A DNA stretch of 39,358 nt from an uncultured Acidimicrobiales bacterium (GTDB lineage: Bacteria > Actinomycetota > Acidimicrobiia > Acidimicrobiales > SHLQ01), in the NCBI GenBank assembly GCA_938015295.1, contig CALLQB010000123.1:1-39358 (forward strand), in the 5' to 3' direction. Shown in pieces: positions 24,126 through 31,400 of the stretch (the stretch's first letter is position 1; every line of letters begins with the position of its first letter). Under the pieces are notes generated by a model. The model did not search any database, had not been told where the DNA came from, and saw only the letters and a list, made by a program, of their open reading frames with translations. The position numbers and the translations under genes were made by a program.

Positions 24126-25115
24126 TCAGGCGATCGCGCTAGCGATACGGGTCATCATCTGTTCATCGAGGGCGTCGAGTACTTCGAGGGCGGCGAGATT
24201 CTCGGTGACCTGCGAAACCCGACTTGCACCGGTAATGACGGTCGACACGTTCGGGTTCTTCACACACCAGGCAATGGCGAGTTGTGCCATCGAGCAGCCG
24301 AGCTCCTCGGCGATTGGCACCAGGTTGCGCACTCGCTGCGTGTCGACTTCGTTCGAGATTCGCTCACCCAGCCACTCATAGCCGGGGAGAGCGAGCCTGC
24401 TGTCGTCTGGCACGCCGTCGAGATACTTGCCGGTGAGCATTCCCGATGCGAGGGGGCTCCAAATGGTTGTGCCCAAGCCAAGTTCGTCGTACAGCGGTGC
24501 GTACTCGTCCTCGATCCACGTCCGGCGCAACATGCTGTATTCGGGCTGCTCGGTGACCGGTTTGCGAAGACCAAGGCGATGGGCGACGGCGTGGGCCTCT
24601 CGCAGCTCTGCGGCGCTCCACATCGACGTTCCCCAGTAGGTGGCAAAGCCGCGGTCGACCATGTCGTGCATGGCCCACACGACCTCTTCCATAGGAGTGT
24701 CCGGATCACTGCGGTGGCAAAAGGCAATGTCGACGAAATCGAGATCGAGTCGAGTGAGCGACCCCTCGATGGCCTGCATCAGGTATTTGCGATTGAGCGT
24801 CTGGCTCATGTTCGGGCCGTCATGAATGCCAAAGAAAAACTTGGTTGACACCACGTATTCATGGCGAGGCCAGCCGGCTTCGGCGAAGACCTTCCCCATG
24901 ATGGTCTCGGATTTTCCGCCCGCGTACGCCTCGGCGTTGTCGAAGAAGTTCACGCCGGCCTTCCACGCCGCTTCCATGCATTCGCCGGCGAGTCCGGTGT
25001 CGAGCTGCGCGTCGAAGGTCACCCACGAACCGAAGGACAGCGCGCTGACCTTAAGGCCGCTTGAGCCCAACCGCCGGTACTGCATGTTGTGTGGGGCGCT
25101 GTCGTCGTTTGTCAT
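24126..25115 (-). CDS. Aldo/keto reductase
   Basis: A 329-residue NADPH-dependent aldo/keto reductase of the YghZ / potassium-channel-beta-like group. The catalytic tetrad is visible as Asp and Tyr in [14 protein letters not shown], Lys in VSTKFFFG and His in [12 protein letters not shown]. The phosphate-binding end has [16 protein letters not shown]. The open frame extends upstream, but ATG 25115 (MTNDDSAP) is the sensible start because the divergent PhyH gene begins at 25152. It lies 15 bp upstream of the PPOX gene on the same strand, a likely two-gene transcript. Confidence 0.9.
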   Translation of the reverse strand: MTNDDSAPHNMQYRRLGSSGLKVSALSFGSWVTFDAQLDTGLAGECMEAAWKAGVNFFDNAEAYAGGKSETIMGKVFAEAGWPRHEYVVSTKFFFGIHDGPNMSQTLNRKYLMQAIEGSLTRLDLDFVDIAFCHRSDPDTPMEEVVWAMHDMVDRGFATYWGTSMWSAAELREAHAVAHRLGLRKPVTEQPEYSMLRRTWIEDEYAPLYDELGLGTTIWSPLASGMLTGKYLDGVPDDSRLALPGYEWLGERISNEVDTQRVRNLVPIAEELGCSMAQLAIAWCVKNPNVSTVITGASRVSQVTENLAALEVLDALDEQMMTRIASAIA

Positions 25116-25151
25116 GCGGTGATCATAGAACGGACGGCTAGCGTTGTATGC

Positions 25152-25985
25152 ATGTCCAGCGACCCAGGCAAGCATCGGCGCGACGGCGGCGACTATCTCG
25201 TCACCGATGCAGACCGACAACACTTTGTTGACAATGGCTACGTGCACCTGCGTGGTTTGCTCAGCGCCGACGAAGTCGACGAGATAGCTGTCGACTATGA
25301 CCGGTTTCTCCAACGTGACATCGCGGTTCCTGGCAAAGATTATTGCGACATGGCTGGCGACTATGGCCGCGAACCCGACGACTATTCGATCATCAATGTG
25401 ATGTTGCCTCGTCGCTACTACCCGGCGTGGCAAAACAATATCTTCGAGCAGCGTGCCGCCTCGGTCGCACGTCAGCTACACGGCGACGGCATGGTGATCG
25501 ACTACGACCAGTTGCTCGCCAAACAGCCGTTCAGGGACGACGCGGTTTTTGCCTGGCATCAGGACATGGCCTACTGGCCAGACACGCCCGATACGCGAAC
25601 CGCCACACTGTGGCTGGCGATCGATGACTCGACCGAAGCTAATGGCTGCATGCGATTCGTGCCGGACACGATTCACGAACCCGAGCTTCGCCCGCACAAA
25701 CCTCAATTCGGTGATCGTGGTGACTCGCACGCGCTAGGTACTGACCTACGTGCGGGTGACAACGTTGTCACGGTTCCGATCGCTCGTGGCGATGTCACCG
25801 TGCACAACGAACGGGTGATGCACGGATCCGGCGGGAACAGCACCGAGGGGTTTCGCCGTGCGTACATTCTGGCGCTTCGACCTGCATCGACGGTGAAGAT
25901 CGAGCGCGAACTCGGGTTTACCCACAGCCACAACGACGACCGTGAGGTACTTGGTGCGGTGGGTGTGGAAGGGCAAAGTCGATGA
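25152..25985 (+). CDS. Phytanoyl-CoA dioxygenase (PhyH)-family oxygenase
   Basis: A 277-residue Fe(II)/2-oxoglutarate oxygenase. The facial triad is His136-x-Asp138 ([10 protein letters not shown]) and His224 (VMHGSGGN); Arg235 or Arg236 (EGFRRAY) would hold 2-oxoglutarate. [22 protein letters not shown] is typical of the family. Members hydroxylate CoA esters, natural-product scaffolds and osmolytes, so the substrate is not deducible. ATG 25152 gives MSSDPGKH; only 36 bp separate it from the divergent aldo/keto reductase, so both promoters are packed in that gap. Confidence 0.88.
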   Translation: MSSDPGKHRRDGGDYLVTDADRQHFVDNGYVHLRGLLSADEVDEIAVDYDRFLQRDIAVPGKDYCDMAGDYGREPDDYSIINVMLPRRYYPAWQNNIFEQRAASVARQLHGDGMVIDYDQLLAKQPFRDDAVFAWHQDMAYWPDTPDTRTATLWLAIDDSTEANGCMRFVPDTIHEPELRPHKPQFGDRGDSHALGTDLRAGDNVVTVPIARGDVTVHNERVMHGSGGNSTEGFRRAYILALRPASTVKIERELGFTHSHNDDREVLGAVGVEGQSR

Positions 25986-26045
25986 GTTTCACGAGAACGG
26001 CTCCGGGCGCGCTCCGATGGCCTGCGACAACGCTACGGTAGAGCC

Positions 26046-26519
26046 ATGTCTGCATTTCACGATCTAGCAATGACGTCAATAACCGGCGAGGAGGTGACGT
26101 TTGGTCAGTTCAGCGATAGTGCTGTGCTGGTGGTAAACGTCGCCAGCGCTTGAGGACTCACTCCTCAGTACGCAGGTCTGCGTGCGCTTCACAACGATGT
26201 CGATGGCCTCACCGTCATGGGCTTTCCCTGTAACCAGTTCGCTGGACAAGAACCCGGCACCGATGCCGAAATTCTCGAATTTGCCACGTCAAACTACGAC
26301 GTCAACTTCCCGATGTTTTCCAAGATCGAGGTGAACGGCGACAACGAAGCGCCGCTCTACACCCTCTTGAAGGCTGCACAGCCCGGTGAAGGCGAAACCT
26401 CCGATATCACCTGGAACTTCGAGAAGTTCCTGGTTGGCAAAGACGGCTCCGTGCTCGCACGTTTCGCCCCGCCAACCACCCCAGAAGAAATCGGCGAAGC
26501 CCTAGCCCAGTACCTCTAA
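26046..26519 (+). CDS. Selenocysteine-containing glutathione peroxidase (in-frame TGA = Sec36)
   Basis: A 157-residue glutathione-peroxidase-family thiol peroxidase. The frame is interrupted only by TGA at 26151-26153, exactly where the family has its peroxidatic Cys or Sec: VNVASA-U-GLTPQYAGL. The other tetrad residues are intact: Gln68 (FAGQEPG), Trp123 and Asn124 (ITWNFEKF). FPCNQF and a normal C-terminus follow. A SECIS-like hairpin with the GCAGGTCTGC tip begins 16-17 bases after the TGA, so this is read as selenocysteine and not a broken gene. ATG 26046 (GGTAGAG upstream) gives the usual N-terminus; a conventional annotation would report only 26217-26519. It needs selA/B/C/D elsewhere in the genome. 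Confidence 0.9.
26151..26190 (+). promoter_or_regulatory. Bacterial SECIS element in glutathione peroxidase mRNA
   Basis: It begins with the UGA. The apical hairpin is ACGCA-GGTC-TGCGT (26170-26183), with the loop GGTC starting 21 bases after the UGA. The core GCAGGTCTGC is the same as the SelB-binding tip of the E. coli fdhF SECIS as I recall it, where the loop starts 18 bases after the UGA. A second possible pairing, TGAGGA with TCCTCA, surrounds the UGA itself. All of it is also coding (GLTPQYAGLRA). Confidence 0.85.
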
Positions 26520-26526
26520 GCACGTA

Positions 26527-26567
26527 CCCAAAGGGGTCAGGCACTTTAAGTGCCTGACCCCTTTGGG
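26527..26567. repeat. Perfect 20-bp-arm palindrome (REP-like) between convergent genes
   Basis: The arms 26527-26546 (CCCAAAGGGGTCAGGCACTT) and 26548-26567 are exact reverse complements with a single T between them. It fills the gap between the glutathione peroxidase and the convergent SDR gene. It could act as a bidirectional terminator, although no T-run follows on either strand. The GTCAGGCAC/GTGCCTGAC core recalls dispersed palindromes that I remember as common in many genomes and mobilised by REP-associated tyrosine transposases. Confidence 0.85.
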
Positions 26568-26579
26568 GTGTGGGGCCGG

Positions 26580-27374
26580 TTACCTGCGGCCGCCGTCGAC
26601 GAGGAACTGTTGGGCGGTGCAGGCTGCACCGTCATCGGCGGCAAGAAACAACACCATCTGTGCGAACTCCTGGGCGTAGATCCGGCGTTTGATCGCCTGG
26701 TCGTTGAGCGTTCCTTCTTCGCCCTCAGGGCTCCACCACTTGGCCAGCTGGCGTTCGGTTGCAACCCACCCCGGAAGCACCGTGTTGACCCTGACGTTGT
26801 CTTTGCCGAACGTGCGAGCCATGGTGCGGGTGATGCCCTCGACTCCTGACTTCGCGATGGCGTACCCGGGGAAGAAGTCTTCCTGCATCATGTAGCTGCT
26901 CGAACCTATGTTGACGATCGAGCCGTTCTGGCGCTCGATCATCTGTGGTGCAACGGACTGGATCGCGAAGAAGAAATGACGCAGGTTCACATTGAGGCGA
27001 TCATCCCAGTACTCGGGTGTCATCTCTTCCCAGGTGTGGCGATCATCGCTAGCGGCGTTATTGACCAGAACCGTCAGGCTGCCGAACTGCTGCTGCGCAT
27101 CGGCGATTGCGGCCTGTAGCGCGGCAATATCAACCAGGTCGACGTTGTAGAAGACGGGAATATGGCGTGGCGAATGGTCTCGGCACCGTTTGATGGTCGC
27201 GGCCGCTTTGTCTGCCTGGATGTCGATAAACGCGACCTGTGCGCCCTGTTTGGCGAACTCCTCGACCACGGCGCTTCCGATGCCGTCGGCCCCGCCAGTG
27301 ACCAAAACAGTGCGGTCGATCAGTGAGGGATACTGCGCGTAGTTTGCGGCGGGCGCCGCCGTTGGATCTGCCAT
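26580..27374 (-). CDS. SDR-family oxidoreductase
   Basis: A 264-residue classical short-chain dehydrogenase. It has TVLVTGGADGIGSAVVEEFA (cofactor site), FIDIQ (acidic end of beta-2, suggesting NAD), VNNAAS, IGSSS, catalytic YAIAKSG, NTVLPGWVATERQ and a terminal FLVDGGRR. The ATG at 27374 (MADPTAAP) is chosen over longer upstream frames that would overlap the phosphatase gene. Its 3' end abuts the large palindrome. The substrate is unknown. Confidence 0.9.
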   Translation of the reverse strand: MADPTAAPAANYAQYPSLIDRTVLVTGGADGIGSAVVEEFAKQGAQVAFIDIQADKAAATIKRCRDHSPRHIPVFYNVDLVDIAALQAAIADAQQQFGSLTVLVNNAASDDRHTWEEMTPEYWDDRLNVNLRHFFFAIQSVAPQMIERQNGSIVNIGSSSYMMQEDFFPGYAIAKSGVEGITRTMARTFGKDNVRVNTVLPGWVATERQLAKWWSPEGEEGTLNDQAIKRRIYAQEFAQMVLFLAADDGAACTAQQFLVDGGRR

Positions 27375-27408
27375 GACACAGTCGTACACCCGCACCCTGC
27401 CAGCGTCG

Positions 27409-27969
27409 TCAACGGGGCGCGACCTTTGGTCGGATTTTTGCCAGCGCAGCGAGTTGATCGCGCTCCGCGAGCCGGGCAAACGGTGGAAAGCCGCTCGGCA
27501 GCCACGCTTGTTCGTGAGCGACCTCTTCGAAGGTCTGCCACATCGGGCCGCGCTTTGGCTGGGCCCACGCAATGCGATGGATCACGAGGGGATTGGGGAC
27601 CGAGTGCGGTGCCAGGCGCAGGAGCTCATCGACGGCGACCGACTCGCCGTAGGCCATGGCGAGAAACGCGAACGTGAGCGCCGGCGACCGGCTGATGCCA
27701 TCGTGACAGTGCACCAGCAGGCGCTGATCGGGGCTTGTGTTGGTCAGTAGCTTGTTCGCGAAGCCGAGAAACTGTTGCGTGTGGCGATGGCTGAATGACC
27801 GGCGATCCAACGAGTCGGTGGTGTCGCTGAAGTACAGCAACAGCCGTTCGTGCGGCTGCATGCATTCCGGCAAAAAGCTCGACGGACTATCGACCGCGGA
27901 GATGATGGCAGTTGGCCACTCGCCAGCCTGTTCCTCAACGTCGTTCGAACCGCCCACCACAATCTGCAT
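27409..27969 (-). CDS. Dual-specificity-like protein phosphatase (CX5R)
   Basis: A 186-residue protein with the cysteine-phosphatase loop LVHCHDGISRS (Cys88, Arg94). An upstream LLLYFSDTTD segment may supply the general-acid Asp, and an N-terminal mostly beta region has the pattern of bacterial tyrosine/dual-specificity phosphatases. Helices after the loop contain AFLAMAYGE. It may dephosphorylate proteins or phosphoinositide-like small molecules. It is 27 bp downstream of the amidohydrolase on the same strand, probably in one transcript with it and the hydroxyacid dehydrogenase. Confidence 0.75.
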   Translation of the reverse strand: MQIVVGGSNDVEEQAGEWPTAIISAVDSPSSFLPECMQPHERLLLYFSDTTDSLDRRSFSHRHTQQFLGFANKLLTNTSPDQRLLVHCHDGISRSPALTFAFLAMAYGESVAVDELLRLAPHSVPNPLVIHRIAWAQPKRGPMWQTFEEVAHEQAWLPSGFPPFARLAERDQLAALAKIRPKVAPR

Positions 27970-27996
27970 GTAGCCATTGTGAATGGTCCGGCGAGA

Positions 27997-28854
27997 TTAC
28001 GCCCGTGAATTTCCGGTTTCGGGCGCATGTCGCGGCTCAGTGAACCCATAGAGGCGAGCCGGGTTGGTCACCAACACTTGCTGGCGAAGCGCAGTTGTCG
28101 GCAACCAACGAAGGAGCAGCCTGAGCAAATCCGCTGGTCCGGGGGGTTCTGCTTGACCAGGGTGGGGCCAATTCGTCGCCCACAGCATGCGGTCGGGGTA
28201 CTGGTCGACCAACGTGTCGACAAGCTCGCCGATGGCGTCGAAGTTTGGTGCGCCGTCGGGCGAAGACTCATAGGGCGCAGAGAGTTTGACCCAGCAGTTG
28301 CCCGCCTCGAGCAGCGACAACAAGGCGACAAAGCCGGGATGTTCGGTGCCAGCTGGCGGCATGAAACGTCCGACATGATCGACCACAACATCGACCGGAA
28401 GGTCGCGCAGTTCGCGCCGTCGATCGGCGAGCTCGAGGCCGTTCATTTGTAGCTGTATGTGCCAGCCGTAGCCGGCGATCGCTTCAGCTACCGGCACCAG
28501 GTTGTCCCAACCCACTGCGCCGCCGGGCAACATATGGAACCGGGCCCCCCGAACCCCTAGACCATGCAGCCGCTCGATCTCGGCAGCGCTGGTGTCGGCG
28601 TCGATGACCATCACCCCGCGCCCCCGGTCGCCCAGCGTCGCGAGCGCAGCGAGTTGGCACGAATTGTCGAGGCCATAGGTCGAAGGTTGCACCACGACCA
28701 CCCGCTCGCACCCGACCTGTTGTTGCACCGTGACGTACTGCTCGATGGTGGCGTCGGGCGGAAACAACGTGGCTCGCGAAGACGCCGGATAGCTGCTGTC
28801 GTACACATGCATATGTGTGTCACAGCTTCCCGCCGGTAGTCCCAGACCACCCAT
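27997..28854 (-). CDS. Amidohydrolase-2 family lactonase-like protein (LigI-like)
   Basis: A 285-residue TIM-barrel hydrolase resembling 2-pyrone-4,6-dicarboxylate lactonase (LigI) and sugar-lactone hydrolases. It has CDTHMHVYDSSYPAS (metal His14, His16), VVVVQPSTYGLDN, GVRGARFHMLPGG, VVVDHVGRFM and a late MLWATNWPHPG with the catalytic Asp position replaced by the Asn/Trp/Pro-His type seen in this group. Its ATG directly follows the TAG of the hydroxyacid dehydrogenase with no gap, so the two are co-translated. A lactonase plus 2-hydroxyacid dehydrogenase pair suggests breakdown of a hydroxy or oxo acid. Confidence 0.85.
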   Translation of the reverse strand: MGGLGLPAGSCDTHMHVYDSSYPASSRATLFPPDATIEQYVTVQQQVGCERVVVVQPSTYGLDNSCQLAALATLGDRGRGVMVIDADTSAAEIERLHGLGVRGARFHMLPGGAVGWDNLVPVAEAIAGYGWHIQLQMNGLELADRRRELRDLPVDVVVDHVGRFMPPAGTEHPGFVALLSLLEAGNCWVKLSAPYESSPDGAPNFDAIGELVDTLVDQYPDRMLWATNWPHPGQAEPPGPADLLRLLLRWLPTTALRQQVLVTNPARLYGFTEPRHAPETGNSRA

Positions 28855-29880
28855 CTAACAACGAGCTTTTCGGAACTCGTCGAAACGGTACGCCCTGTCG
28901 GCGTTCACCGATCGCGGAGGGACCTCGCCCGCGAGGATGGCCGCAACCTGCTCGACGGCGCTCAGTGCTTGCGCATCGGCGTTCTCGGGGGTCAGGCCTC
29001 CAAGGTGTGGGGTAGCCACAACGCGGCGATGCGACGCCAACTCTGGCGAGGGACGCTGATCGGGTGCCCAACCCACGTCCATGCCGAGCGCGCCGAGGTG
29101 GCCCGACTCAAGGGCGGCGAAGACCGCCGGCTCATTGACAAGTTCGCCGCGCGAGACATTGATGAGGGTCGCTCCCGGCTTCATGGCTGCCAGGGCTGCC
29201 GCATCGATGAGGTCAACGGTCGTTGGACTTGCTTGTGCCAAAGGAAAGACCACGTCGGAAAGTTTGAGAAGCGAGGCGAAGTCGACCAGACGGCATCCGT
29301 CGGGTGCCACGTCGAGGAACGGATCGCAGACCACGACGTCCATGCCTACCGCGACCAGAAGCCTCGCGAGATACGACCCGATTGCCCCGCAGCCGATGAT
29401 GCCTGCCACCTGCCCCCGAAGTTGGCGACCCGGTCGCTGAGGTGGGTTGACTTTGGAGCGGTAGTCGGCGGTCGACGAGGCGATGTTTCGAGCGGTGTCG
29501 AGTAACAAACCCAGCGCCAGTTCGGCGGTCGATGGCACAAAGGACTTGTCGGCATGGGCGATCAGAACGCCATGTGCCGACGCAGCCTCGACATCGATCG
29601 TGCTGATGTCGACCGCGGTCCGGAACATCGCGACGAGCTGAGGAGACTGTTCGAACAGCTGCTTGTGACCAGGTGTCGCCCGGTGCGCAATGATGATGTC
29701 GTGGCCCGCTGACGCGGCGATCAGGTCAGCAGTCGACAGATCGTCCGAGGTGGGGTTCACCGATACTTCCACTGCTACTTCATTGAGACCGTCGCCGGCG
29801 GTGAGGCTTTCGAGCTGGGGTAACGCACGTCCGAAATAGGCGTCGAGGTCTTCGGGGTTGTGGGTCAGAAATACGCGCAC
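28855..29880 (-). CDS. D-isomer-specific 2-hydroxyacid dehydrogenase
   Basis: A 341-residue NAD(P)-dependent dehydrogenase reducing or oxidising a 2-oxo/2-hydroxy acid. The Rossmann fold holds VAGIIGCGAIGSYLARLL. Catalytic residues appear in INVSRGELVNEPAV (Arg) and VATPHLGGLTPEN (His); the acidic partner is expected near GMDVGWAPDQRP. The lactonase start abuts its stop. The substrate is unknown, but it lies in a three-gene minus-strand set with the lactonase and the CX5R phosphatase. Confidence 0.9.
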   Translation of the reverse strand: MRVFLTHNPEDLDAYFGRALPQLESLTAGDGLNEVAVEVSVNPTSDDLSTADLIAASAGHDIIIAHRATPGHKQLFEQSPQLVAMFRTAVDISTIDVEAASAHGVLIAHADKSFVPSTAELALGLLLDTARNIASSTADYRSKVNPPQRPGRQLRGQVAGIIGCGAIGSYLARLLVAVGMDVVVCDPFLDVAPDGCRLVDFASLLKLSDVVFPLAQASPTTVDLIDAAALAAMKPGATLINVSRGELVNEPAVFAALESGHLGALGMDVGWAPDQRPSPELASHRRVVATPHLGGLTPENADAQALSAVEQVAAILAGEVPPRSVNADRAYRFDEFRKARC

Positions 29881-29965
29881 GGCCGCACGGTACCGGAGAA
29901 TCGATATCGCAAAGTGTCACAGGCGACGTCAGATGCGATACTGCGATGAGGAACAGGAGCCTTTC

Positions 29966-30436
29966 ATGACGACAGACACCACCGGCGTTGCCGACCCGAT
30001 TCACCACTGCATCGACCAGTGGCATCGCCACATCAAGGGCGAACTTGAAGGTGGGCTCGACGCCATCTTGCACCCCGACGTGGTGTTCATCTCGCCGATC
30101 GTCTTCACGCCCCAGAAGGGTCGTGACATCACCAAGCTCTATCTTGCTGCGGCAGGCGGCACCATCGGCGGAGGCAACAAGAAGCGCGAAGACCGCGAGC
30201 GCGAAGAAGCAGAGGGCAAAGGGTTTCGCTACACCAAGGAAATTCTGCAAGGCAACCACGCCATGCTCGAGTTCGAAACGTCGATGGACGGCAAATACGT
30301 CAACGGCGTCGACATCATCTCTTGCAATGCTGACTCGATCATCACCGAATTCAGGGTGATGATCCGTCCGCTACAAGCCATCAATATGGTGCATGAACAG
30401 ATGAAGGCCATGCTCGAAAAGCTTGAAGGAAAGTAA
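29966..30436 (+). CDS. SnoaL/NTF2-like protein
   Basis: A 156-residue protein with the alpha+beta cone fold pattern of SnoaL-like/NTF2-like proteins: CIDQWHRHIKGELEGGLDAILHPDVVFISPIVF at the start and FETSMDGKYVNGVDIISC...ITEFRVMIRPLQAI at the end. A lysine/glutamate-rich insert (NKKREDREREEAEGKG) lies in the middle. Such proteins are isomerases, cyclases or hydrolases, or simply bind ligands. AGGAG sits seven bases upstream of ATG 29966. The 2OG-dioxygenase-like gene starts one base after its stop, so they form a pair. Confidence 0.75.
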   Translation: MTTDTTGVADPIHHCIDQWHRHIKGELEGGLDAILHPDVVFISPIVFTPQKGRDITKLYLAAAGGTIGGGNKKREDREREEAEGKGFRYTKEILQGNHAMLEFETSMDGKYVNGVDIISCNADSIITEFRVMIRPLQAINMVHEQMKAMLEKLEGK

Positions 30437-30437
30437 C

Positions 30438-31400
30438 GTGTCTCGGGGTACTGGTAGCGCTCTGGTTCCGGTCGTCGACATCGCCGATCCGTCGTCGAGC
30501 GAGACCCAAGCTCTCGATGCGGCATGCCGAGATCACGGGTTCTTCCTGCTTTCGGGCCATGGCCTCGACGCGTTGATCGCGAAGACGTTTGCGGTCGGGC
30601 AGGAGTTCTTCGACGCCGACCGGTCGGTCAAAGAAAGCGTACGCCGTTCGGCCGACAACCCGCTTGGCTACAACGACCGAGAACTCACCAAGCGACTCCG
30701 AGACCACAAAGAGGTGTTCGATTACGTCGATCCTCGACGCGAAGAAGCTCGCAACTTCAACCGCTGGCCCGACGGCCACGACGACTTTCAGCAGACGCTG
30801 CTTGACTTCTTCGATGCGTTTGCCGATCTGGCGCAACGAACCACCGATCTCGTGCATCACACCTTGGGTCTCGATGGCGACATCGCAGCGACGCACCGTG
30901 GGTCGCGTTCTGCGAGCGCGGTGCGCCTCAACCATTACAACATCGGCGATCCGGTTCCCGATGGCGAACGCGACGGGTTGGCCAACCTGGGCGAGGTGGC
31001 GCTTGGCCATCACACCGACCCCGGAGTCCTGACCCTGCTGCTCCAAGACGACACGGGAGGGCTGCAGGCCGATTCGCCCGAGCATGGCTGGATCGATATC
31101 GAACCGCAACCGGGGACGATCGTGGTGAACTTGGCCGACTCGTTGCAGGTTTGGAGTAACGACATCTACCGGGCGGCCGTGCACCGCGTGCTGCCGATGT
31201 CGTCACACACCCGCATGAGTATTCCGTTCTTCTTCAATCCGCCTTCAGGCTCGACGCTCGAACCAATCGATGTGCTCGCTGGCGGTACTCCGCATTACCG
31301 CTCATTCACCTGGCGGGAGTTCATGAGTGCCCGCAACGCCGACAACTACGCCGACCTCGGCGAGGCCGACACCCAAATTTCCAACTATGCCCTTAGTTGA
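30438..31400 (+). CDS. Isopenicillin-N-synthase-like Fe(II)/2-oxoglutarate dioxygenase
   Basis: A 320-residue non-heme iron oxygenase. The iron triad is His192-x-Asp194 (GHHTDPGVLTLL) and His249 (AAVHRVLP); Arg259-x-Ser261 (TRMSIPFFFNP) is the 2-oxoglutarate-binding RxS. The N-terminal region has PVVDIADPSS and CRDHGFFLLSGHG. GTG 30438 follows GAAGGAAAG and the NTF2-like stop; TTG 30423 would overlap that gene. Its 3' end overlaps antisense with the papain-fold protein gene by 99 bp, and its stop lies inside a 15-bp tandem repeat. The substrate is unknown. Confidence 0.9.
   Translation: MSRGTGSALVPVVDIADPSSSETQALDAACRDHGFFLLSGHGLDALIAKTFAVGQEFFDADRSVKESVRRSADNPLGYNDRELTKRLRDHKEVFDYVDPRREEARNFNRWPDGHDDFQQTLLDFFDAFADLAQRTTDLVHHTLGLDGDIAATHRGSRSASAVRLNHYNIGDPVPDGERDGLANLGEVALGHHTDPGVLTLLLQDDTGGLQADSPEHGWIDIEPQPGTIVVNLADSLQVWSNDIYRAAVHRVLPMSSHTRMSIPFFFNPPSGSTLEPIDVLAGGTPHYRSFTWREFMSARNADNYADLGEADTQISNYALS

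Noticed and set aside
26217..26519. Truncated glutathione peroxidase or pseudogene starting at an internal ATG
   Set aside because: Upstream sequence in the same frame encodes the full N-terminus; the only interruption is a TGA at the Sec position followed by a SECIS.
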